Assembly: GCA_038147195.1 (NCBI GenBank)
Contig: JAYQTB010000006.1
Coordinates: forward strand, 62,001-126,000
Direction of reading: 5' to 3'
DNA from: Eutrophocola salsuginis
GTDB lineage: Bacteria; Pseudomonadota; Gammaproteobacteria; Pseudomonadales; Pseudohongiellaceae
DNA: 64,000 bases
In this document: one piece after another, positions 59,078-64,000 of the stretch
Position numbering within the stretch: position 1 is the stretch's first letter
Layout of the letters: each line of letters opens with the position of its first letter
The notes under the pieces: model-generated
Database searches by the model: none
Seen by the model: the letters and a program-made list of their open reading frames with translations, nothing else
Told to the model about the DNA's origin: nothing
Translations under genes and position numbers: made by a program

Positions 59078-59704
59078 CTAATAGCCGATAGTAAAGCGCG
59101 ACCTGATGTTGTTGCCCTGCTCCAGCTCATCAACCAGGGCAATGGCATAGTCGTCATAGGAAATTTTGCTATCTCCGTTGGCATCGGCAACCACGTTGTC
59201 TTTACCGAGTCGGAACTTGCCGGTTCTCTCGCCCGGGCCGATCATCACGGCCGGCGAAAAGAAGGTCCAGTCCAAGTCTCCATCTTTCTTGAGCAGTTCG
59301 AATGCCCGTATACCCTCGGCGATGTTGGCGAGGACGGCATCCGGAATGCCAACGCCTTGCAGGGTTTCCCATACCTTCACACCCTTGTCATTGAACAGGG
59401 ATGCCGCCCCACCTACCATCAGGTAACGTTTGACTCCTGATTTGCGTACGGCATCAAAGAGTTTCTCAGACGCATCGGTAATAAAGGGTGCCGCCGAAAT
59501 AACCGCATCGTGCCCTTTAAGGGTTTCGGCAAGGCTGTCCGGGTTCATAAGATCACCAACTACTGGCTTCACTCCCGCCCTGGCTTCAATCTTTTCGGCA
59601 TTACGTGCAATCGCAGTTACGTTGAATCCGCGGTCCAGCAGTTCCTGGGTGATTTTTGTTCCGATTTTGCCACTGGCACCAACCAGCGCGATGTTTTTAC
59701 TCAA
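59078..59704 (-). CDS. NAD(P)-binding atypical short-chain reductase-like protein
   Basis: This is a Rossmann-fold protein of the atypical SDR (NmrA/BVR-B-like) group. The nucleotide-binding motif GASGKIG is close to the N-terminus. Also seen are DAVISAAPF, KRYLMVGGAASLF and LDWTFFSPAVMIGPGER. The start is a TTG at 59704: AGGAGGTG lies 6 bases upstream and the longer extension (59803) has no conserved content. This gives 208 residues. It acts in the cytoplasm, substrate unknown, and is a single gene. Confidence 0.85.
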   Translation of the reverse strand: MSKNIALVGASGKIGTKITQELLDRGFNVTAIARNAEKIEARAGVKPVVGDLMNPDSLAETLKGHDAVISAAPFITDASEKLFDAVRKSGVKRYLMVGGAASLFNDKGVKVWETLQGVGIPDAVLANIAEGIRAFELLKKDGDLDWTFFSPAVMIGPGERTGKFRLGKDNVVADANGDSKISYDDYAIALVDELEQGNNIRSRFTIGY

Positions 59705-59941
59705 GTTACACCTCCTCTTATCCTGTTGTTGTCCGGTCTTGTGACGCGAGGCCGCCAAGTTTAAGCAATATTGCCCTTGAAGGCACGGGTTGGTTGCCTG
59801 CATTCTCGCGCAAAGAAATTCTTCGCACCGGTGGTCAATTATGCGCGTTTTACCGGCGGGTTCCCGTCGCAGGCGATTATGCTATAGTCGATTGCCCCGA
59901 ACAGAGGTTGTTTTCTTCGCTGGCTGAATGACGACAATTTC

Positions 59942-61012
59942 ATGAAATCACAGTGCCTTATCATCTTCCTGTTCGCCTGGTTGCTTTCTAATGCAGCCCT
60001 GGCACAGGAGAATTACTCAGCCGAGGAACTCGCGGCAGCAGTAGCGCTTGTCGAAAAAGTCCTAGGCTCTCCTAAACCGGAAACTAAACCCGACCCAAAA
60101 CCCGAGCCCGAGATCGATTACGAAGCCATCCGGGTGGAGGCTCAGGCCGACAGGGCCCGCTACGAACAGGTGATTTCAGGCCTCGAACTCACCTCGGTGG
60201 GTTCTTACAATCCCAGTTTGACGGAAGCCTACCTCAATCTGGCAGGAACACTGGAAAGACTGGACCTGTACCAAGAGGCGGCAGCCGTTTATGACCAGGC
60301 ACTGCAGTCCATTCGTATCAACAACGGCCTGAACAGCATGGAGCAGCTTCCTGTTCTCGAAGAATTACAGGAAAACAGCATCGCCATACAGGACTGGGAG
60401 AAGGTGGACCGCTTCTCCAACCTCGCCTTCCATATCACACGCCGGAATTTTTCTCTGGGCGACGAACGCCGCGTAAAGGCCCTAGACGACCTGGGCCAAT
60501 GGAAACTGCGCGCCGTGCGCGACGAACTCACCGACAAGCACCTGCAGTTTGTTCAGGACACTATCGTCATGTACTCCTCTGAACGGGAATTGCTAGAGGC
60601 GATTCCGGACTATGAGCAAAAGAGTATCCACCTAGCAGTTCTGCACCTCGGCGAAGCCAGGGCGAAACTGGCCATCGCACAGGATGTACTGGACAGGCCG
60701 CTGGGGGATTTCGGCACTTCAGGGCAACAGACCTATACCACGCAGGTGTGCCGCATGGTCATACTGCCCAACGGCAAGATAATTCAGGAATGTGAAGCCG
60801 TGGAAATGCCCAACATGGATTACTACTTGGACCCTTCAATGCGAAAAAGCCAGGAGATTAGCCGCAATCTGCTGGATATCCGCAGGTCAATTGGGAATGC
60901 TTACAAGGAACTGCAAAAGCATGAGGATTTGGACGAGCGCAATCCCTTGCTGGAAGAGGTGCAGGTATTGACGAACGCCTACAACTCGTTCATCACCGAA
61001 AACGCCCTCTGA
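59942..61012 (+). CDS. Secreted TPR-like protein
   Basis: This 356-residue protein has a signal (to ALAQ), then a short Lys/Pro/Glu linker (about 40-58, KPETKPDPKPEPE) and TPR-like helices (TEAYLNLAGTLERLDLYQEAAAVYDQAL). It contains one cysteine pair late in the chain (CRMVILPNGKIIQEC). The family is not recognised. It is a periplasmic scaffold by inference. No ribosome-binding site is clear. Confidence 0.65.
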   Translation: MKSQCLIIFLFAWLLSNAALAQENYSAEELAAAVALVEKVLGSPKPETKPDPKPEPEIDYEAIRVEAQADRARYEQVISGLELTSVGSYNPSLTEAYLNLAGTLERLDLYQEAAAVYDQALQSIRINNGLNSMEQLPVLEELQENSIAIQDWEKVDRFSNLAFHITRRNFSLGDERRVKALDDLGQWKLRAVRDELTDKHLQFVQDTIVMYSSERELLEAIPDYEQKSIHLAVLHLGEARAKLAIAQDVLDRPLGDFGTSGQQTYTTQVCRMVILPNGKIIQECEAVEMPNMDYYLDPSMRKSQEISRNLLDIRRSIGNAYKELQKHEDLDERNPLLEEVQVLTNAYNSFITENAL

Positions 61013-61036
61013 GAAATTGCTCCCTTGAGCTGGACC

Positions 61037-62005
61037 TTACTGATCCTGTGAGCGCTCGAATCGGGATGTTTCGATGTAGTATCGGACGGTAGTGTTGCCT
61101 TCGTGGCAAGCATACTCGTAAATCGGGTAGTCATTATCCAGGTACATGGGATACGCCACAGTGTAAGAACCCGTTGTCAGCACTTCAGGGTCTTCAATAC
61201 GCATTTCAAACTCAATTTCATCTTCCCCCACGCGGGTGAAACGCTCAACGATGCGCTGATTGGTGGTGGTAGGCTGCAACGGCCGCGGAGAACCGGGATT
61301 GCCGGCACTGGTTTTCTGTGTCAGGCCGTTGAAGTTGGTCGTTTCTACCACCAGCGTATTGCCTTCCCAGTGACCACGGGACTCACCGAGCCAGGTCTTG
61401 ATGTTGGCATCCAGTGGCGGTACATCGCCAACGGGAATGATGCGTGCCTCATGGGCCATCTCAAGCTGGATCACCACATAGCCTGGCGACTGGAAAATCC
61501 GTATGCCGTTGTTGTAATTGCGGGCCTGCATTGATACCGGCATGCCGCGGGTGATGCAGCGGTCCCACGGGCTGAAATCCTCGATGGTATCGAACACAGT
61601 CTGGGTGGGGTGGTAAGAACCGCGCATGCGGGACTGCAACTGCTTGCCGTAATCTGTTAGCTCAGGAAACTGACCGTCGGAGGGATCTACAATCAGAGAG
61701 GTCTGCCGCATGGCGCGGCCGCCGGCATCGGCAACCGGGATGGGGCCGTCCTGGAAACGGGCGTCACGGGCGGCCGTACTGGCCTCCTTTTCGGCAAACT
61801 CCGCATCGGACAGGTAACGGTTGTCCCCGTAACGGGTATCGCGCACGAGGGGGGTACTTATCAGGTGATTGATGGGCCAGGTGCCACGCAGGTCGGGTTC
61901 ACCCCAGGGAGTTTTCGGCGGCTCGTATTCCGCGGCAAACACAACGGCGTTTGCCAGGGTCAAGGTAACCAGGGAAGTTGCCCAGCTCAATGCCCGAAGT
62001 TTCAT
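61037..62005 (-). CDS. Secreted W-E-G-D-family protein, copy 4
   Basis: The start at 62005, with GGGGA upstream, gives 322 residues; the signal ends VVFAA. The mature part begins YEPPKTPWGEPDLRGTWPINH, a mark of this family. The motif GESRGHWEGNTLVVETTNFNGL lies at about 215-236. RCITRGMPV and YEYACHEGN supply cysteines. Function is unknown. It stands alone on the minus strand, while the next copy and a DUF6152 gene lie on the plus strand just beyond. Confidence 0.75.
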   Translation of the reverse strand: MKLRALSWATSLVTLTLANAVVFAAEYEPPKTPWGEPDLRGTWPINHLISTPLVRDTRYGDNRYLSDAEFAEKEASTAARDARFQDGPIPVADAGGRAMRQTSLIVDPSDGQFPELTDYGKQLQSRMRGSYHPTQTVFDTIEDFSPWDRCITRGMPVSMQARNYNNGIRIFQSPGYVVIQLEMAHEARIIPVGDVPPLDANIKTWLGESRGHWEGNTLVVETTNFNGLTQKTSAGNPGSPRPLQPTTTNQRIVERFTRVGEDEIEFEMRIEDPEVLTTGSYTVAYPMYLDNDYPIYEYACHEGNTTVRYYIETSRFERSQDQ

Positions 62006-62212
62006 TAATGATCCCCTATAAAATTCCCGGTGCACATCTTACATCGGGTTTTATTTCATTATCCTGTGCAGCGACTGGCATGTAAACACTGGCTGACCTG
62101 GATCAATTGACCATAGTACCGCCCCGGCTTATGTTCCCTGTCCAGGCACGATTATGCTAATCTCCCAATCCAATCCGACGCTTATACAGAACAAATAAAA
62201 GGGGAGCGGAGA

Positions 62213-63055
62213 ATGAATAAACGCATCAGTTGTCAGTTACTGCCTATAGTTACTGTGTTAGTAGCTCTGACAGTTGCCGTACTGACAACTGTGCCTGCCG
62301 TGCAGGCTCAACAACTTGTGCGGGACATGACACTCGATGGCCGTCCCAACCTGAATGGCGTCTGGAAAGCGATCAACTCCGCCCACTGGAACCTGGAAGC
62401 TCATTCCGCTGAAGGGCTAGACCGCTTCTGGCAGATGGGCGCCATCGCAGCGATTCCTGCCGGCAAGAGTGTTCTGAAAGGCGGGGGCGATATTCCATAC
62501 CTGGCAGAGGCACTCACCGAACGAGACGCTAACCGCGCCGGCTGGCCTCAGGAAGACCCGGAAGCCAAGTGCTACATGCTGGGCATTCCCCGCGCCACCT
62601 ACCACGACATCCCCTTCCAAATTTTCCAGGGCGCGCGCAATGATGATTTGCTGATGATCTATCCGTTTGCTGCCTCCCAGCGCGTTATTCACATGAACGA
62701 AACCACCGGGCTGCCCCTTGATGCCTGGATGGGAAAATCCAATGGTCGCTGGGAAGGTGATACCCTGGTCGTGACGACGTTGAACCAGAACGGCATGACC
62801 TGGCTGGATCGTGCCGGCAATCACGCCAGCTATCAGTTGGTGGTGACAGAACGCTTCACCCTGCTCGGCCCGAATCACATCTGGTACGAGGCAACGCTGG
62901 AAGACCCGCAGACCTATGCCGAGCCATGGACCATTGAAATGCCCCTGTACCGGCTGGTCGAGGACAATGCCCAGACCCTCGAACATAAGTGCGTGCCGTT
63001 TGCCGACAAGCTGCTGTACTGGGATCTCTGGGGTCTTGATGACCCAAGTCAATAA
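62213..63055 (+). CDS. Secreted W-E-G-D-family protein, copy 5
   Basis: This 280-residue protein has a signal (to VQAQ) and begins RDMTLDGRPNLNGVWKAINS. It has KCYMLGIPRATYHDIPFQIF and the motif KSNGRWEGDTLVVTTLNQNG. It is most like copy 4 in motif order. It is followed 62 bp later by DUF6152 and then by a metallo-beta-lactamase-fold gene, so the three may form one unit. GGGGAG lies before the ATG. Confidence 0.75.
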   Translation: MNKRISCQLLPIVTVLVALTVAVLTTVPAVQAQQLVRDMTLDGRPNLNGVWKAINSAHWNLEAHSAEGLDRFWQMGAIAAIPAGKSVLKGGGDIPYLAEALTERDANRAGWPQEDPEAKCYMLGIPRATYHDIPFQIFQGARNDDLLMIYPFAASQRVIHMNETTGLPLDAWMGKSNGRWEGDTLVVTTLNQNGMTWLDRAGNHASYQLVVTERFTLLGPNHIWYEATLEDPQTYAEPWTIEMPLYRLVEDNAQTLEHKCVPFADKLLYWDLWGLDDPSQ

Positions 63056-63117
63056 CCCAATATAAGTTGTATAAGATACTGCTTCCGTCTCGAATCGTGA
63101 CCGAGGAGATCAAAAAC

Positions 63118-63513
63118 ATGAAGACCATGATGAATTCACTTAAGGCGGTCCTGGCCGGCGCATTTCTGGCTAGCGCCCTGCCCGCCCTGGCCCACCACTC
63201 CTTCTATGCCGAATTCGATTCCAACAAGGAAGTCTCACTGGAAGGAGAGGTTATCCAGATGCAGTGGGTCAACCCCCACTCCTGGCTCAGCTTTGCCGTC
63301 GAGAACGACAGCGGTGAAATGGAAGAATGGCAGGTTGAGGGTGGCTCGCCCAACGTACTCATGCGCCTGGGCTGGAATCGCGATTCCTTGCCGCCGGGCA
63401 CCCGCATCCGTGTCACTGGTTTCCAGGCAAAGGACGGATCACGCCGGATGAACTCACGGGGCATCGAATTCCCTGACGGCCGCACCCTTGAGCTGGGTGG
63501 CAGCCGCCAGTAA
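63118..63513 (+). CDS. DUF6152-type secreted protein, copy 3
   Basis: The start at 63118 with GAGGAG upstream gives 131 residues; a longer start at 63067 would lose the signal peptide. The signal ends PALA, the mature chain begins HHSFYAEFD, and MQWVNPHSWLSFAVE and GWNRDSLPPGTRIRVTG follow. It is the closest of the three to copy 1 in its second half. It lies between a W-E-G-D gene and a metallohydrolase gene. Confidence 0.82.
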   Translation: MKTMMNSLKAVLAGAFLASALPALAHHSFYAEFDSNKEVSLEGEVIQMQWVNPHSWLSFAVENDSGEMEEWQVEGGSPNVLMRLGWNRDSLPPGTRIRVTGFQAKDGSRRMNSRGIEFPDGRTLELGGSRQ

Positions 63514-63561
63514 CAACGTAACAATATCCGGGCACCTGCAGGCTCGGCAAAGGGTTTCAGC

Positions 63562-64000
63562 ATGACCAAATCACGCCTGGCGGGCGCCCTGTCCTTCGCT
63601 GCACTTCTGTCGGTGTCCTGTATGCAGGCCGGCGCACAACCACCCGGCTGGAACGATCCATTCCCTCCCCACAAGGTGATGGACAACCTCTACTACGTGG
63701 GCACATCCCAACTTGCCTCGTTCCTGATTACCACTCCCGAAGGGCACATCCTCCAGGCCAGCAACTACGAATCTTCCGTGCCGATTATTAAGGCCGCCGT
63801 GGAACAGCTCGGTTTTGATTTCAATGACATCAGGATACTCATTAGCGGCCACGCTCACCCTGACCATATCGAGGGTGACGCCCTGGTCAAGGAAATGACC
63901 GGCGCACAGGTGGTGGTTGGCCGCCTAGAAGTGCCCTATCACGAGACATTCGATACACCCGGCGGCAAGCAACAACCCATCGATCGCATCGTCGACGACG
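63562..64000 (+). CDS. Metallo-beta-lactamase-fold protein, truncated by window end
   Basis: The first 146 residues are present: a signal or lipobox-like start (SVSCMQAGAQ), then MDNLYYVGTSQLASFLITTP and the metal motif GHAHPDHIEGD with all of HxHxDH. The strand pattern resembles subclass B3 metallo-beta-lactamases, but the usual LIDGG reads LQASN. The 48-bp spacing after the DUF6152 gene suggests an operon. The 3' end lies outside the window, so the function cannot be resolved; most such proteins are not drug resistance enzymes. Confidence 0.8.
   Translation, partial: MTKSRLAGALSFAALLSVSCMQAGAQPPGWNDPFPPHKVMDNLYYVGTSQLASFLITTPEGHILQASNYESSVPIIKAAVEQLGFDFNDIRILISGHAHPDHIEGDALVKEMTGAQVVVGRLEVPYHETFDTPGGKQQPIDRIVDD

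Noticed and set aside
63562..64000. Reading the truncated metallo-beta-lactamase-fold gene as an antibiotic resistance gene
   Set aside because: Only the general fold and metal motif are visible, and the context is a DUF6152 module. Most proteins of this fold are not beta-lactamases.

Overview
The window looks like chromosomal DNA of a gammaproteobacterium, probably a marine or environmental member of the Pseudomonadales/Cellvibrionales side. This rests on gene order: birA-coaX-SPOR-tRNA(Tyr-Gly-Thr)-tuf-tRNA(Trp)-secE-nusG-rplKA-rplJL-rpoBC is the arrangement known from Pseudomonas-like genomes. The accessory content (quinoprotein dehydrogenases, DUF1552/DUF1592 proteins, DUF6152 proteins, TonB receptor, GSII-type glutamine synthetase) also fits free-living aquatic gammaproteobacteria. 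The genus is an inference. I see no rRNA genes, CRISPR arrays, prophage or insertion sequences.

Region 1 (1-17 kb, almost all minus strand) is the core transcription/translation block: RNA polymerase beta' and beta, ribosomal proteins L7/L12, L10, L1 and L11, NusG, SecE, EF-Tu and four tRNAs, then a SPOR-domain protein, type III pantothenate kinase and the biotin ligase/repressor BirA. Hairpins lie between rplL and rpoB, between rpoB and rpoC, and after rpoC. A highly structured leader lies before rplJ.

Region 2 (17-31 kb) is largely nitrogen assimilation. Two ammonium channels of different subtypes flank a 753-bp control region; glnK-amt has a very good sigma-54 promoter and an NtrC-like site. 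At 28.7-29.7 kb a eukaryote-like glutamine synthetase II has its own weaker sigma-54 element and two tandem NtrC-like sites. Between these lie a DUF6152 gene with a partner, a Wzy/O-antigen-ligase-like membrane protein with a TPR tail, a frameshifted cytochrome c/beta-propeller gene and a secreted VCBS/ASPIC-UnbV protein. A Ser/Thr kinase and a PP2C phosphatase follow glutamine synthetase.

Region 3 (31-64 kb) is an accessory region rich in exported proteins. It holds a DUF5916 outer-membrane protein; a compact DUF1592-DUF1552-ankyrin-metallohydrolase operon; two PQQ dehydrogenases with C-terminal haem c, one with a lanthanide-type active-site signature and one with a calcium-type one; a TonB receptor divergent from a PQQ dehydrogenase/beta-propeller/two-paralogue operon; two adjacent unrelated Fe(II)/2-oxoglutarate oxygenases; and several copies of a secreted protein family with a W-E-G-D type motif, repeatedly next to DUF6152 proteins. 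The last gene, a metallo-beta-lactamase-fold protein, runs off the window.

The most interesting signals are the repeated DUF6152/WEGD modules, the TonB-PQQ-propeller operon, the DUF1592-DUF1552-ankyrin-hydrolase operon, and the NtrC/sigma-54-type control of a GSII enzyme beside a kinase/phosphatase pair. Family names come from motif recognition by eye; no database search was run.
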